DNA of 64,000 bases from Pseudomonadota bacterium (GCA_018902545.1 JAHIQM010000016.1:248001-312000), one strand, 5' to 3'. Shown: positions 1 to 9,518, counted from the stretch's first letter. Notes: a model not told the origin generated them from the letters alone. Numbers and translations: made by a program.

Positions 1-1
1 C

Positions 2-1753
2 ATGGGCATGGCTGGCGGCGGCGTCAACGCGCTGCGCGGCGAATCCAACGTCCAGGGCTCCACGGACCAGGCTCTGCTCTTCCACATCATCCCAGGCTAC
101 ATGCCGACTCCCAGGGCCAACCAGGGAGCCTACGAGGATTACCTCAAGGGCATCACCCCGGTCAGCAAAGACCCAATGAGCGTCAACTGGAAGCAGCATC
201 AGCCCAAGTACTTCGCCAGCCTGCTGAAGGCCTTCTACAAGAACACCGACATGCCCGTGGCCTACAACTGGATGCCCAAACTCGACGAAGGCCAGAACGC
301 CTCCTGGCTCGTGCTTTTCGAGCACATGCTTAAAGGCAAATTCAAGGGCTTCTTCGCCTGGGGCATGAACCCGGCCGCCAGCGGTGCGGATTCCAACAAG
401 ACCCGGCAAGCCCTGGCCGAACTGGACTGGATGGTCAACGTCAACATCTTCGAGAACGAAACCGGCTCCTTCTGGAAGGGCCCGGGCGTGGACCCCAAGA
501 AGATCAAGACCGAAGTGTTCTTCCTGCCCTGCTGCGTGTCGGTGGAAAAGGAAGGCTCCATCTCCAACTCCGGCCGCTGGATGCAGTGGCGCTATATGGG
601 CCCGAAGCCCATGGGTGACACCAAGCCCGACGGCGACATCATCTACGAACTGGCTCTGAAGATCCGCGAACTGTACCAGAAGGAAAAGGGCGCTTTCCCC
701 GATCCGGTTCTGAACCTCAACGTGGAAGACTGGGGCGACGGACACGTCTTCGACCCGCACAAGGTAGCCAAGCTCATCAACGGCTACTATTTGAAAGACA
801 CGACCATCAAGATGCCCGACGGCACCGAGACGGTCATGAAGGCTGGAAGTCAGTTGGCTACGTTCGTGCATCTGCAGGCCGACGGCTCGACCTGTTCCGG
901 CAACTGGATCTATGCCGGATCCTACACGGACAAGGGCAACATGGCCGCCCGCCGCGACAAGACCCAGACCCCGGAGCAGGAGCATGTCGGCATGTTCCCC
1001 AACTGGTCCTGGGCTTGGCCGGTCAACCGTCGCGTCATCTACAACCGCGCCTCCGTGGATCTCACAGGCAAGCCCTGGGCACCGCATAAGCCCGTGCTGG
1101 CCTGGGACGCTGCGAACAAGAAATGGCTCATCGACGTGGTCGACGGTGGCGGCGACGCCGGAGCCAAGCACCCCTTCATCATGCAGACCCATGGTCTGGC
1201 CGCCCTTTACGGCCCCGGCCTCAACGATGGCCCGCTGCCTGAGTACTACGAACCCCTGGAATGCCCGATCACCGAGCACCCATTCTCAAAGCAGCTCAAC
1301 AGTCCCGTGGCGCTCATCTTTGCCGACGACGCCCACAAGCGCACCACTTGCGACCCGCGCTTCCCCTTCGTGTGCACCACCTACCGGGTCACCGAACACT
1401 GGCAGACGGGCGTTCTGACTCGCTGGCTACCCTGGCTGACGGAAACCCAGCCGCAGATGTTTTGCGAAATGAGCGAAGAATTGGCTGAACTCAAAGGCAT
1501 CAAGAACGGCGAAAAGGTCATTCTGGAGAACCCCCGCGGACAGCTCTGGGCCATCGCCATTGTCACCAAGCGCTTCAAGCCTTTCGAGGTCATGGGCAAT
1601 CCGGTGCATGTCATCGGCATCCCGTGGCACTACGGCTGGGTCTGGCCAAAGGATGGCGGCGATTCCGCCAACCTGCTGACTCCGGCTGTTGGCGATCCCA
1701 ACACCGGCATCCCGGAAAGCAAGGCCTTCATGGTCAACGTGAAGAAAGCGTAA
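2..1753 (+). CDS. fdhA: formate dehydrogenase catalytic (alpha) subunit, 3' part
   Basis: This is the C-terminal 583 residues of a molybdenum/tungsten-bis-MGD formate dehydrogenase large subunit, which oxidises formate to CO2, usually in the periplasm of sulfate reducers. The reading frame is open to the window edge, so the first Met seen is internal. The signal peptide, N-terminal 4Fe-4S motif and active-site Sec/Cys lie upstream. The visible part carries the cofactor-binding core and the molydopterin-dinucleotide-binding C-terminal domain, with segments such as WAWPVNRRVIYNRAS and GNPVHVIGIPWHYGW. The family is about 1000 residues long, so this is a little over half. The iron-sulfur subunit follows after 9 bases, which supports an fdhAB operon. 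Confidence 0.93.
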   Translation: MGMAGGGVNALRGESNVQGSTDQALLFHIIPGYMPTPRANQGAYEDYLKGITPVSKDPMSVNWKQHQPKYFASLLKAFYKNTDMPVAYNWMPKLDEGQNASWLVLFEHMLKGKFKGFFAWGMNPAASGADSNKTRQALAELDWMVNVNIFENETGSFWKGPGVDPKKIKTEVFFLPCCVSVEKEGSISNSGRWMQWRYMGPKPMGDTKPDGDIIYELALKIRELYQKEKGAFPDPVLNLNVEDWGDGHVFDPHKVAKLINGYYLKDTTIKMPDGTETVMKAGSQLATFVHLQADGSTCSGNWIYAGSYTDKGNMAARRDKTQTPEQEHVGMFPNWSWAWPVNRRVIYNRASVDLTGKPWAPHKPVLAWDAANKKWLIDVVDGGGDAGAKHPFIMQTHGLAALYGPGLNDGPLPEYYEPLECPITEHPFSKQLNSPVALIFADDAHKRTTCDPRFPFVCTTYRVTEHWQTGVLTRWLPWLTETQPQMFCEMSEELAELKGIKNGEKVILENPRGQLWAIAIVTKRFKPFEVMGNPVHVIGIPWHYGWVWPKDGGDSANLLTPAVGDPNTGIPESKAFMVNVKKA

Positions 1754-1762
1754 GGAGCGAAC

Positions 1763-2497
1763 ATGTCAGGAAAATCATTCTTCGTCGATCTGACCAAATG
1801 CACGGCCTGCCGTGGATGCCAGATCGCATGCAAGCAGTGGAACAAGCTTCCGGCCGAACAGACCAGAAACCACGGGTCCCATCAGAACCCCATGGACGTA
1901 TCGGCCATCACCTATAAAACCGTTCATATGAAAGAAGTCGCCGACGACAAGGGCTTCATGGCCGCTTGGCTCTTCTTTCCCGAACAGTGCCGGCATTGCA
2001 CCGAGCCCCCATGCAAGATGACCGCCGACACCTACGACGATCAGGCCATCCTGCAGGACGAGGCCACCGGTACGATCATCTTCACCGAACGAACCAAGGA
2101 TTTGCCGGATTTCGAAGAAATCCGGGAGTCCTGCCCGTACAATATCCCGCGTCAGAACGCGGAAACAAAGGTCATGACCAAGTGCACCATGTGCTTTGAC
2201 CGGATTCAGAACGGACTGGTACCGGCCTGCGTGCAGTCATGCCCCACGGGCACCATGAACTTTGGAGATCGGGAAGAGATGTTGGAATTGGCTGAAAAAC
2301 GTCTGGCAGAGGTCCAGAAGAAGTATCCGGAAGCGGTGTTGGGCGACGCCGATATGACCCGGGTCATCTACCTCTACCAGATGCCGCCGAAACAGTATCA
2401 CGACTTTGCGGTAGCTTCAGTCACCACACCTGGCCCCATGAACCGCAAGGCCATGTTTGCCAAGCTCTTTGGCTCGACCTCCAGAAGCAAGGCCTAA
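1763..2497 (+). CDS. fdhB: formate dehydrogenase iron-sulfur (beta) subunit
   Basis: The 244-residue electron-transfer subunit passes electrons from the catalytic subunit to a cytochrome or quinone partner. Cys-rich ferredoxin motifs are visible: CTACRGCQIAC near residues 12-22, CRHCTEPPC near 74-82, and CTMCFDRIQNG followed by CVQSCPTG near 142-165, enough for four 4Fe-4S clusters as in the FdnH/FdhB family. Start ATG at 1763 is preceded by AAGGAG. No membrane anchor or cytochrome subunit follows. The operon ends at the hairpin at 2559, so this is the two-subunit type and not the three-subunit membrane complex. Confidence 0.93.
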   Translation: MSGKSFFVDLTKCTACRGCQIACKQWNKLPAEQTRNHGSHQNPMDVSAITYKTVHMKEVADDKGFMAAWLFFPEQCRHCTEPPCKMTADTYDDQAILQDEATGTIIFTERTKDLPDFEEIRESCPYNIPRQNAETKVMTKCTMCFDRIQNGLVPACVQSCPTGTMNFGDREEMLELAEKRLAEVQKKYPEAVLGDADMTRVIYLYQMPPKQYHDFAVASVTTPGPMNRKAMFAKLFGSTSRSKA

Positions 2498-2558
2498 TTC
2501 ATCAGGCCCCTCCTCCATCGGCCGGCCGGGAAGGCAGCTTCCCGGCCTCTCTTTAAAA

Positions 2559-2601
2559 AAAGACCCGCGTTTCGGATATCCGAAAGCGCGGGTCTTCCTT
2601 T
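2559..2601. terminator. bidirectional Rho-independent terminator
   Basis: A near-perfect inverted repeat, AAGACCCGCG-TTTCGGA-TATCCGAAA-GCGCGGGTCTT, is flanked by A-rich sequence on the left and TTCCTTTT on the right. It sits between the convergent fdhB and map genes and can serve both. Confidence 0.88.
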
Positions 2602-2624
2602 TCTATCGCCGGAAATGATGACGA

Positions 2625-3458
2625 TCAGAGCTGATACGGCGTCAGGCTGCGCGACCCTTTTTCGGTAACCAGCAAAGTCTGCTCGAACTGGGCCGAAAGG
2701 GAACCGTCCGCCGTGACCACGGTCCAGCCGTCGTCCAGCCTCTTGATGGCCAGGCCGCCCTGGTTGATCATGGGCTCGATGGTGAAGACCATGCCCGGCA
2801 CCAGCACGATCCCCAGGCCCGCCCGCCCGGTGTGATTGACCTGGGGCTGCTCGTGAAAGGCGTGCCCCACACCGTGCCCGACCAATTCCCGCACTACGCT
2901 GTACCCGGCTTTTTCCGCATGGGTCTGGATGGCGTACCCCACATCACCCAGAGTAGCCCCCGGCCGAACGGCGGCGATACCGCGGGCCAGGCACTGAGCC
3001 GTGACCTCCACCAACCTCCGGACCCCGGGAGCGACCTCCCCCACGAAAAAAGTGCGGTTGGCGTCGGCAAACCAGCCATCCTTGATGCTGGTCACATCGA
3101 CGTTGACGATGTCACCCTCGCGCAGTTCGCGTGGACCGGGGATACCGTGGCAGATCTCGTCGTTGACGGAGACGCACGTACTCTTCGGAAACCCCCGGTA
3201 CCCAAGGGGAGCAGGCACGGCGCCATGCTCCAGGGTGAAATCGTGAACCAGGGTGTTCAAGGCATCCGTCGTAATTCCGGGCGCGATATGGCCGCCGATC
3301 ATGTCCAGAGTGCTCACCACGAGTTCCCCGGCCCTGGCGATGCCTTCGACAGCGCTCTTGTCTTTAAGTTTGATGCGGTAACGCTTCCAGTATTCTTCCG
3401 CCAGCGATGAGCTTAAGGCCCGGCGGGTCATTCGTAATTTTGAATTGCGAAAAAGCAT
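2625..3458 (-). CDS. map: methionine aminopeptidase, type I
   Basis: This 277-residue protein removes the initiator Met from nascent proteins in the cytosol. The five metal ligands of the pita-bread fold are visible: NVDVTSIKDG and DANRTFF (two Asp), GHGVGHAFHE (His), FTIEPM (Glu) and FEQTLLVTE (Glu). Substrate His is in CHGIPG. It has about 25 extra N-terminal residues compared with the shortest type I enzymes. The start at 3458 is chosen because it has an AGAGG-like ribosome site in front. It is monocistronic and convergent with fdhAB. Confidence 0.95.
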   Translation of the reverse strand: MLFRNSKLRMTRRALSSSLAEEYWKRYRIKLKDKSAVEGIARAGELVVSTLDMIGGHIAPGITTDALNTLVHDFTLEHGAVPAPLGYRGFPKSTCVSVNDEICHGIPGPRELREGDIVNVDVTSIKDGWFADANRTFFVGEVAPGVRRLVEVTAQCLARGIAAVRPGATLGDVGYAIQTHAEKAGYSVVRELVGHGVGHAFHEQPQVNHTGRAGLGIVLVPGMVFTIEPMINQGGLAIKRLDDGWTVVTADGSLSAQFEQTLLVTEKGSRSLTPYQL

Positions 3459-3580
3459 GACGCCTCTGTGCTTGATGTTTTTTTCTTCACTTGTCCCAGA
3501 ACCCGCCTTCCTGTCCAGTGCCCGCAGGCGTTGCCTTCCCCGGCTCTTTGGGCCATGATCTCAAAAAAAAGGAGGCAATC

Positions 3581-3781
3581 ATGCCAGTCATCAAAATCTC
3601 GGGGATGTCATGCGCCCACTGCACGGGTTCCGTAACCAAGCTGCTAGAGGCCACTCCCGGCATCTCCAATGTTTCCGTATCCCTCACGCCCGGCCAGGCC
3701 GACTTTGACGCCACGCCCGAAGTCAACCTCGACCAAATCAAAGAAGCCATCCGCAAAATCGGCTTCGACCCGCAGGATTAG
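3581..3781 (+). CDS. heavy-metal-associated (HMA) domain protein, copper-chaperone-like
   Basis: This 66-residue stand-alone HMA domain has the metal-binding motif MSCAHC at residues 8-13 and a beta-alpha-beta-beta-alpha-beta length typical of CopZ/Atx1 chaperones. The start at 3581 is fixed by GGAGG nine bases upstream; a longer upstream reading frame has no such site. No copper ATPase is adjacent, so the partner is unknown. A DUF3592 membrane protein follows 3 bases after its stop and is probably co-transcribed. Confidence 0.87.
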   Translation: MPVIKISGMSCAHCTGSVTKLLEATPGISNVSVSLTPGQADFDATPEVNLDQIKEAIRKIGFDPQD

Positions 3782-3784
3782 GGC

Positions 3785-4285
3785 ATGTTTTCAATCTTGC
3801 GCAAACTGATCCTGCTCGTGCTGGGCATTCCCTTCGTCATTCTCGGCACCCGTTTCCTGCTGGACGCCGGACAAACCTTCATTATCCATCGCGCCGCCGC
3901 AGCGTGGACACCCATGACCGTCGAACTCGTTTCCGTGGAGCATTTCTCCAGCGTGGATCAGGCGCTGGGCAACCAGACCCTGGTCCACTACCGCTACGAA
4001 TTCGAAGGCCAGCCCTTCGAGGGCCAATTCTCGTGCATCGGCGACGAATGCCCGCAAACGGACCTGCACCTGTCGCTGCAAGTGGCGCAGGACCAGAACC
4101 GTCCCGTGGCAGCGTTCGTCAATCCCGGCAAGCCCGCGCAGTCACTGCTGTACAGGCATCTCTACATGCCTCTCTTCCTGCTCAAGGCGGGAGTCGGCCT
4201 GTTTTGTTTCCTGACCGGGAGCGTGGCCGTCATTTTCGGCGTCTACCTGATCAGCGGTGCCGGACCCTTGAAGGTGGGCAAATGA
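3785..4285 (+). CDS. DUF3592-like membrane protein
   Basis: The 166-residue protein has an N-terminal membrane helix (about residues 7-27), a soluble extracytoplasmic central domain, and a C-terminal membrane helix (about 131-156). The middle segment has the pattern of the DUF3592 family (HYRYEFEGQPFEGQ, then VAAFVNPGKPAQSLL). Function of the family is unknown. It lies between the HMA-domain gene and the monooxygenase-like gene, overlapping the latter by an ATGA start-stop junction, so translation is coupled. Confidence 0.7.
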   Translation: MFSILRKLILLVLGIPFVILGTRFLLDAGQTFIIHRAAAAWTPMTVELVSVEHFSSVDQALGNQTLVHYRYEFEGQPFEGQFSCIGDECPQTDLHLSLQVAQDQNRPVAAFVNPGKPAQSLLYRHLYMPLFLLKAGVGLFCFLTGSVAVIFGVYLISGAGPLKVGK

Positions 4286-4587
4286 TCCATGTCGTGGCGC
4301 AGATCACCCTCAAACGTGGCACAGCTCCCCTGTTTCTGCGGGAATTCCGGGATCTGGCCGTGCTGGTCCGCCAGGAACCGGGCTGCATGGATTATTTCCC
4401 GGCCCAGGACGTGGACATGGGACTTCATTACCAGCCCCTCGACCCGGACCGAGTTACGGTGCTTGAAAAATGGACCAGCCGCAAGGCGCTGGAAAGCCAC
4501 CTGCGCTCGGGGCACATGCGGGGATTTCACGACAGGATCAAGGACATCGTCCTCGACACGAACCTGACTATTGTTGAAGAAGTTTAG
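4282..4587 (+). CDS. antibiotic-biosynthesis-monooxygenase (ABM) fold protein
   Basis: This 101-residue protein matches the small ABM/YgiN dimeric alpha-beta barrel family in length and pattern: IHVVAQITLKRG at the start, then QEPGCMDYFPAQDV, EKWTSRKALESHLRS near residues 65-80, and a short final strand. Members include quinol monooxygenases and heme-degrading enzymes, but many have no known substrate. Its start overlaps the stop of the DUF3592 gene (ATGA). Confidence 0.75.
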   Translation: MIHVVAQITLKRGTAPLFLREFRDLAVLVRQEPGCMDYFPAQDVDMGLHYQPLDPDRVTVLEKWTSRKALESHLRSGHMRGFHDRIKDIVLDTNLTIVEEV

Positions 4588-4594
4588 GATTAAA

Positions 4595-4627
4595 GTTTTA
4601 GGTTTTATGTTTTAGGTTTTATGTTTT
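4595..4627 (+). repeat. 14-bp AT-rich tandem repeat
   Basis: Two exact units of GTTTTAGGTTTTAT plus a partial third lie directly after the ABM gene stop and just before the first structured repeat element. Confidence 0.8.
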
Positions 4628-4657
4628 CCTTCCTGAATCACTTACTTGGCACCTCAA

Positions 4658-4852
4658 GGTCCGCTGTCGCCATGGTCTTGAGGCCTGTCGGCTGTCTGAC
4701 TGAGCCAGGCATCGTTTGGTGAATCGTTGCCTGACGTATCGCCTGGATTTTCCGCCTGGACACGCAACGATTCAACTCTACGAGGCCCGTGAAGGAGTTC
4801 CGGCAGGTCTCAAGGCCATGGTGACAGCGGGCCGTTTGCCGCAAAGAAAAAA
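4658..4852 (+). ncRNA. structured intergenic element, copy 1 (putative RNA)
   Basis: The outer arms at 4658-4691 and 4800-4833 pair over 34 positions with no mismatch and five G-U pairs. Inside is the conserved block CTGTCTGACTGAGCCAGG (4692-4709), a perfect 11-bp inner helix (4720-4730 with 4764-4774), and the conserved block TACGAGGCCCGTGAAGGAGTT (about 4779-4799). A tail GCGGGCCGTTTGCCGC (4827-4842) follows, as in the other copies, but the T-run after it is replaced by A's. It lies between convergent genes. The reading frames crossing it have no coding character. I do not recognise the family. Confidence 0.72.
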
Positions 4853-4872
4853 TATTCCCTGCCTTCAAAATC

Positions 4873-4924
4873 CGAAAAAAAGAAGCCCCCTCCAAAGTCA
4901 TCAAAGCGGGGGCTTCTTTTTTTC
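4873..4924. terminator. bidirectional Rho-independent terminator
   Basis: AGAAGCCCCC and GGGGGCTTCT form a strong stem with A7 before and T7 after it. It lies between the plus-strand genes and element on the left and cbiC on the minus strand. Confidence 0.88.
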
Positions 4925-4952
4925 TAAGCAGACCGATTCAGCTTCAGGTGCC

Positions 4953-5585
4953 CTAATTCTTTCGCACCAGCTTGAGCAGGGCGTTGACCACGCTGGCTGC
5001 CAGGCTCGATCCGCCCTTGCGTCCGGCGATGGAAATATAGGGGATCGCGTCCTGGGCCATGAGCAGTTCCTTGGATTCCGCCGCGTTGACGAAACCCACG
5101 GGCATGCCGACGATGAGCCTGGGCGGCCGTGCTCCGCGCTCCATCCAGTTCAGCAGGCGGTAGAGGGCCGTGGGCGCATTGCCAATGACGAAAATATCCG
5201 CCCCGCCGTGGGCCATGACCTCGTCCACTGCGGCCCAGGCGCGGGTCACGCCTTCGCTTCTGGCCCGCTTGGCCACGGCAGGCTCGTCAATGAGGCAGCG
5301 TACCTTGCACCGCAGCGGCTCCAGTCGCCGGACCGGAATGCCGGACAGGGCCATGCGCGTGTCGGTGACGATATCGGCCCCGGCCAGCAGCGCTTCCACA
5401 CCGGACTTGATGGCTTCCGGATGAAAGCGGATGTGTCCAAGCAGGTCAAAATCCGCCGTGGTATGAATCATGCGACGAGCCACGATCCATTCGTCCCCGG
5501 CAAAAGGCCGGGGCTCTTTCACTTCCGCATCGATGACGGCCAGGGAGCGGGATTCTATCTCAAGGGGCGGGACTTGAACATACAT
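4953..5585 (-). CDS. cbiC: precorrin-8X / cobalt-precorrin-8 methylmutase
   Basis: This 210-residue enzyme moves the C11 methyl group to C12 to give (cobalt-)hydrogenobyrinic acid in cobalamin synthesis. The family signatures are clear: RRMIHTTADFD near residues 37-47 with the catalytic His, DTRMALSGI, IGNAPTAL near 136-143, and GMPVGFVNAAESK near 159-171. Length matches CbiC/CobH (about 210). Anaerobic sulfate reducers use the early-cobalt route, so the Cbi name is preferred. No other cob/cbi gene is next to it. The AMIN-domain gene lies 64 bases upstream on the same strand. Confidence 0.94.
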   Translation of the reverse strand: MYVQVPPLEIESRSLAVIDAEVKEPRPFAGDEWIVARRMIHTTADFDLLGHIRFHPEAIKSGVEALLAGADIVTDTRMALSGIPVRRLEPLRCKVRCLIDEPAVAKRARSEGVTRAWAAVDEVMAHGGADIFVIGNAPTALYRLLNWMERGARPPRLIVGMPVGFVNAAESKELLMAQDAIPYISIAGRKGGSSLAASVVNALLKLVRKN

Positions 5586-5649
5586 GAGGAATCCTTTTGA
5601 AAACGCGAAGGCTCAAGAGGTGAGAGGTCCGAGGCGCGGGGCCGGAACC

Positions 5650-6309
5650 TCAAGGGGATGAAGCGTCGAATATCGTGATGGTGAAAAGGCTCTCCTGTTC
5701 AAAAAATTCCTGTTCGATGCGGCCGATGAGGCTCTCCTCGACATCGAGCACCACGCGGGCCCGCTTGTAGGGCTTGTCTTCGTGTCCGACCCTGATCCTG
5801 TGCACCATGCGTCCGTCACAGGAGATGTCCCTGGGCAGGTCGGACTGAGGCAACGCGCCGTCGAAATCACATACCACCCGCACCGGAACTGCGGTCTTGA
5901 GGGTGAACACGTCGGGCAGCACCGGGCCGTCGAGATAGACCAGGACCCTCTCGGCAGAGGTCAAAACCTCGAACTCGACCCGCACTATGCGCTGCTCCTC
6001 GAAAACAAGACAGCTCTTGCCCGACTTTTTGGCTGACACGGGCACGGAAACATCCGCTCCCATTGTCAGAAGCGCGGAATGAAAGATTCCGGGATTGCTT
6101 TTTGAGAAAGCGTCCCGGATCTCGGCATATTCGCCCATGGATGTGATGCAGCCGTATTGCAGCAGCAGTTGGCGGATGCTGTCCCCTTCGGCGACCCGGT
6201 GGACGCGAACCGACTGTTCCGAGGCAAAAAGGCTCGCCGGAGTACAAAACGCGACAAGAATGCAGCACAACAGGCAGGTAAAACGGGTTGATCTTTTCAT
6301 GACCGGCAA
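5650..6309 (-). CDS. secreted AMIN-domain protein
   Basis: The 219-residue protein has a typical signal peptide (KR then [18 protein letters not shown], cleavage near residue 30). A region of about 70 residues with a LysM-like pattern follows ([18 protein letters not shown]). The C-terminal half resembles the AMIN domain ([31 protein letters not shown]), which in AmiC and PilQ binds peptidoglycan or localises to the cell envelope. No catalytic domain is present. It may act as a periplasmic adaptor; this is inference. Confidence 0.65.
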   Translation of the reverse strand: MPVMKRSTRFTCLLCCILVAFCTPASLFASEQSVRVHRVAEGDSIRQLLLQYGCITSMGEYAEIRDAFSKSNPGIFHSALLTMGADVSVPVSAKKSGKSCLVFEEQRIVRVEFEVLTSAERVLVYLDGPVLPDVFTLKTAVPVRVVCDFDGALPQSDLPRDISCDGRMVHRIRVGHEDKPYKRARVVLDVEESLIGRIEQEFFEQESLFTITIFDASSP

Positions 6310-6450
6310 ACTTCCATCGATTAAACGTCCGCATTTGACTTTTCCGATCCTACCCGAGAAAGAAGAAAAAGAAAATCAATTCCATGCCACCTTTTTCAGC
6401 TTCACCGGCGCCCATTTCGACAAAAGCTCCGCCAGCCCGCAAACCCTCCC

Positions 6451-6487
6451 GCCAAAAGAGGCGAAAAGAGGCGGCAAAAGAGGCGGA
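6451..6487 (+). repeat. short imperfect tandem repeat of AAAAGAGGCG
   Basis: Three near-copies of AAAAGAGGCG stand in a row about 115 bases before the start of the hybrid kinase gene. The 292-base stretch between 6310 and 6601 holds the two divergent upstream regions and no other feature I can support. Confidence 0.55.
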
Positions 6488-6601
6488 TTGGACACGAACA
6501 CGAATTCTGATAGCTTAAAACAATCCGCCGCGCGGCGTACGTTGGAAATTCCGGCAACCAGGGCTCCCGTCAAACAGCCCGGCAAGGGGAACACAGATTT
6601 C

Positions 6602-8815
6602 ATGAGCATCCGCACGAATTCCAGCCGCCAGGATGGAGAGTCCGAACTAAGGGAGTGCCAAAAAGAGCTTCAAAATCTCAAAAGCCTCCTCGTCGCCAAA
6701 AACGGCAATGACCGACACGGGGACGCTGCCAAGCTGTCGCAACTGGTGGAAGAACTGGATCGAGCCAAGCAGCAGGCTGAATCCGCGAGCCTGATGAAAT
6801 CGCAATTCCTGGCCAATTTCAGCCACGAAATCCGCACTCCCATGAACGCCATCATCGGCATGACCGACGTGGTGCTCAGCACCAAGGTCACGCCGGAGCA
6901 GCACCGCGCCCTGACCATCGTCAAGAACGCCTCCGAATCCCTGCTTAACCTCATCAACGGGGTGCTTGATCTCTCCAAGATCGAGGCCGGGCAGTTCGCC
7001 CTTGAGATCCGGCCCTTTGATCTGCGCGCCGAGGTCGAAAGAACCGTCAGCACCCTCGGGCTCACCGCGGCGGAAAAAGGGCTGGAGCTGATCTGCCGCC
7101 TGCCCCCGGATATGCCCAGGCAAATGCACGGCGACCCCATCCGCCTGCGCCAGGTGCTCATGAACCTGCTCGGCAATGCGCTCAAGTTCACGCCCTCGGG
7201 TCACGTGTGCTGCTCCTGCAGCGTGGAGACGCAAGGGGAAGACTGCGTCGCGCGTTTTCGCATCGAGGACACCGGCATCGGCATCCCCCCGGACAAGCTG
7301 GGGAGCATCTTCGACGATTTCACTCAGGTGGACAGCTCCTCCACCCGCGTCTACGGCGGCACCGGGCTTGGGCTGTCCATCTCGCGCAGGCTCGTGCGGC
7401 TCATGGGCGGCGACATCTCGGTGCAAAGCACTCCGGGCCAAGGCAGCGCCTTTGAATTCCACACCCGCATGCGTGAGGCCGCCGCCCCGGATAGTGCCCA
7501 CGCCGGGATCTTCGACCACGCGGCCACGGTGCTGGTCGTGGCCAACAACCAGCTCATCCGCGCCCATGTCAGGGACCTGCTCACATTCTGGAGACTGGAC
7601 AGTAAAGAGGCGGACTGCATGGAGTGCATGGGCCTTGACGGAAAAAGTTTTGATCTGACGATCATGGACACGGACTTCGGGGACTTCGCCTGCATGGAAC
7701 TCACGCTCTTTGGCGGCAGCCTGCATGACACCCCGAGCATCGTGCTGACCCAGCTTGGCGACAAATCCATCACGGCCGGGCAGGGACAGATCCGGGCGGT
7801 CCTGACCAAGCCGCTGCTGCAGGACGAACTCCTGCGCGCCCTGGCCCAGATTTTCGGCCTGCGCCTGCACCTGCCTGACAACCAGCCCACGGAACAAACC
7901 CTGCCCAGACTACGTCCTCTGGACATTCTGCTCGTCGATGACGTGGCCACCAACCGTGAACTGGCCGGGCTGCTGCTCGGCAAGATGGGGCACATTGTGC
8001 ACGAGGCAAGCGATGGGCTGGACGTGCTGACCATGATCAGCAGACATGCCTACGACCTCATCCTCATGGACCTGCAGATGCCGGTCATGGACGGGTTCAC
8101 CGCGACACGCATCATCCGCGCCTGCGAACAGGGCCTGCCCGCGCCCACGGACATGGACGACAGCTTTCTGGTCCGGGCGGTGCGCGAGAAGACTCAGGGC
8201 ACGCGAACGCCCATCGTAGCCATGACCGCCCACGCCATGATCGAAGACAAGGAGCGCTGCCTGAACATCGGCATGGACGCATACCTGACCAAGCCCCTGC
8301 GCCTGGACGAAGTGTACGCCACCATAAGCCGCTTCAGCGAACCCCTTGGCACACCACCCGCATCGGTCCGGGACGAATCCGGGCAAGCTGCCGGGCACAT
8401 GCCATCCCCCTCTCTCGCACCCCTCGCGCAGCCGTCATCCCCCACCCCGGACGCGGACGCAGGCTACATCAAGCGCATGCTCTCCGCCCTGGCGGCCCAG
8501 TACGACCTGGACCACGAGGAGGCCATGCCGCTCATCCGCAGCCTGAGCGAGACCCTGGCCGAGCACGACCGGGGCTTGCGGACCTGCCTGGAACCGCTGG
8601 AAACGGACAGACTCATGCGTCATGCCCACGGCGTCAAAGGATTGCTGCTGAACATGGGCTTGACCGAAGAAGGAATGGCGGCCAAAAAAGTGGAGGAATC
8701 GTCCAAGGCCGGTGCGGACCCCGAGGTACTGCGCCAAGAGGCCGAGGATCTGCTCCTGGCGACCGGGAGCATTCTTGCGGAATTACGCGTCGCCCTTGGC
8801 GGCGACCACACCTGA
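6602..8815 (+). CDS. hybrid sensor histidine kinase with two REC domains and HPt
   Basis: The 737-residue cytoplasmic protein has in order: a coiled coil (about 15-65), HisKA with [12 protein letters not shown] (His75), HATPase_c with [10 protein letters not shown] and GTGLGLSIS, a degenerate receiver (about 305-415), a normal receiver with ILLVDD and [13 protein letters not shown] (about 437-570, with an insert before MTAHAM), and an HPt domain with [13 protein letters not shown] near the C-terminus. There is no membrane segment and no input domain other than the coiled coil. The frame is open for another 169 codons upstream, but that part lacks conservation and the ATG at 6602 has a GGGGAA site. 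UPF0173 follows 10 bases later. Confidence 0.9.
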   Translation: MSIRTNSSRQDGESELRECQKELQNLKSLLVAKNGNDRHGDAAKLSQLVEELDRAKQQAESASLMKSQFLANFSHEIRTPMNAIIGMTDVVLSTKVTPEQHRALTIVKNASESLLNLINGVLDLSKIEAGQFALEIRPFDLRAEVERTVSTLGLTAAEKGLELICRLPPDMPRQMHGDPIRLRQVLMNLLGNALKFTPSGHVCCSCSVETQGEDCVARFRIEDTGIGIPPDKLGSIFDDFTQVDSSSTRVYGGTGLGLSISRRLVRLMGGDISVQSTPGQGSAFEFHTRMREAAAPDSAHAGIFDHAATVLVVANNQLIRAHVRDLLTFWRLDSKEADCMECMGLDGKSFDLTIMDTDFGDFACMELTLFGGSLHDTPSIVLTQLGDKSITAGQGQIRAVLTKPLLQDELLRALAQIFGLRLHLPDNQPTEQTLPRLRPLDILLVDDVATNRELAGLLLGKMGHIVHEASDGLDVLTMISRHAYDLILMDLQMPVMDGFTATRIIRACEQGLPAPTDMDDSFLVRAVREKTQGTRTPIVAMTAHAMIEDKERCLNIGMDAYLTKPLRLDEVYATISRFSEPLGTPPASVRDESGQAAGHMPSPSLAPLAQPSSPTPDADAGYIKRMLSALAAQYDLDHEEAMPLIRSLSETLAEHDRGLRTCLEPLETDRLMRHAHGVKGLLLNMGLTEEGMAAKKVEESSKAGADPEVLRQEAEDLLLATGSILAELRVALGGDHT

Positions 8816-8825
8816 AGGAGGCGAC

Positions 8826-9518
8826 ATGAACACTCTGACCTGGCACGGCCACTCGGCTTTTGCCATCAACAGCCAGAACCTTTCCATACTGATTGACCCC
8901 TGGTTCGACGGCAACCCGTCGGCCAAGGCTGCGGCCGAGAACATCAGCGCCGATCTCGTCCTGGTCACCCATGACCACGGCGACCACGTCGGGCAAGCCC
9001 TTGAAATCTGCAAACGCACCGGGGCCACACTCGGCTGCATCGTCGAACTTGCCGCCAAACTCCAAAGCCAGGGCCTGCCGGACAGCCAGATCCTGAACGG
9101 CATCGGCTTCAACATCGGCGGTACCGTGACCCACCAGGGCATCAGCGTGACCATGGTCCAGGCCACCCACTCCTGCGAGTCCGGAGTGCCGGTGGGCTTC
9201 ATCATCCGCCTGCCCGACGGGTACACGATCTACCATTCCGGAGACACGGGCATTTTTTCATCCATGGCCCTGTGGGGCAAGCTCCACAAGATCGACCTGG
9301 CCCTGCTGCCCATCGGCGGCGTCTTCACCATGGACGCGGCCCAGGCGGCCATGGCGACCATGATGCTGCGCTGCAAAAAGGTCATCCCCATGCACTGGGG
9401 CACCTTCCCGGCCCTGGCCCAGAACGTGGACGCCTTCAAAAAGGAGCTTGATAAGCTGGAACTGGGCGACGCCCTGAAGCAGGTCGAGGTGGGCGTGCCA
9501 GTAGGGCTGGTGCGCTGA
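8826..9518 (+). CDS. UPF0173 metal-dependent hydrolase (metallo-beta-lactamase fold)
   Basis: The 230-residue protein has the metallo-beta-lactamase signature THDHGDHVG near residues 43-51, a further His in [13 protein letters not shown], the metal-bridging Asp in YHSGDTGIF, and HWGTFP near the end. These are the marks of the YtkL/UPF0173 family. The substrate is unknown for most members. ATG at 8826 follows GAAGGAGG. The 10-base gap to the hybrid kinase suggests co-transcription. Confidence 0.88.
   Translation: MNTLTWHGHSAFAINSQNLSILIDPWFDGNPSAKAAAENISADLVLVTHDHGDHVGQALEICKRTGATLGCIVELAAKLQSQGLPDSQILNGIGFNIGGTVTHQGISVTMVQATHSCESGVPVGFIIRLPDGYTIYHSGDTGIFSSMALWGKLHKIDLALLPIGGVFTMDAAQAAMATMMLRCKKVIPMHWGTFPALAQNVDAFKKELDKLELGDALKQVEVGVPVGLVR

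Noticed and set aside
2625-3410. Long plus-strand frame opposite map (and many similar frames opposite other genes)
   Set aside because: These arise from high GC and codon bias; the opposite strand encodes recognisable proteins with active-site motifs.
4638-4904. Reading frames across the structured elements (for example 88 codons on the minus strand here, and similar ones near 31.3 and 41.1 kb)
   Set aside because: They share short peptide words only because the RNA-like blocks are conserved; codon pattern and starts are poor, and the pairing pattern favours a plus-strand RNA.
6095-6601. 169-codon N-terminal extension of the hybrid kinase
   Set aside because: The extension overlaps the opposite gene, has no domain and lacks a convincing start site.
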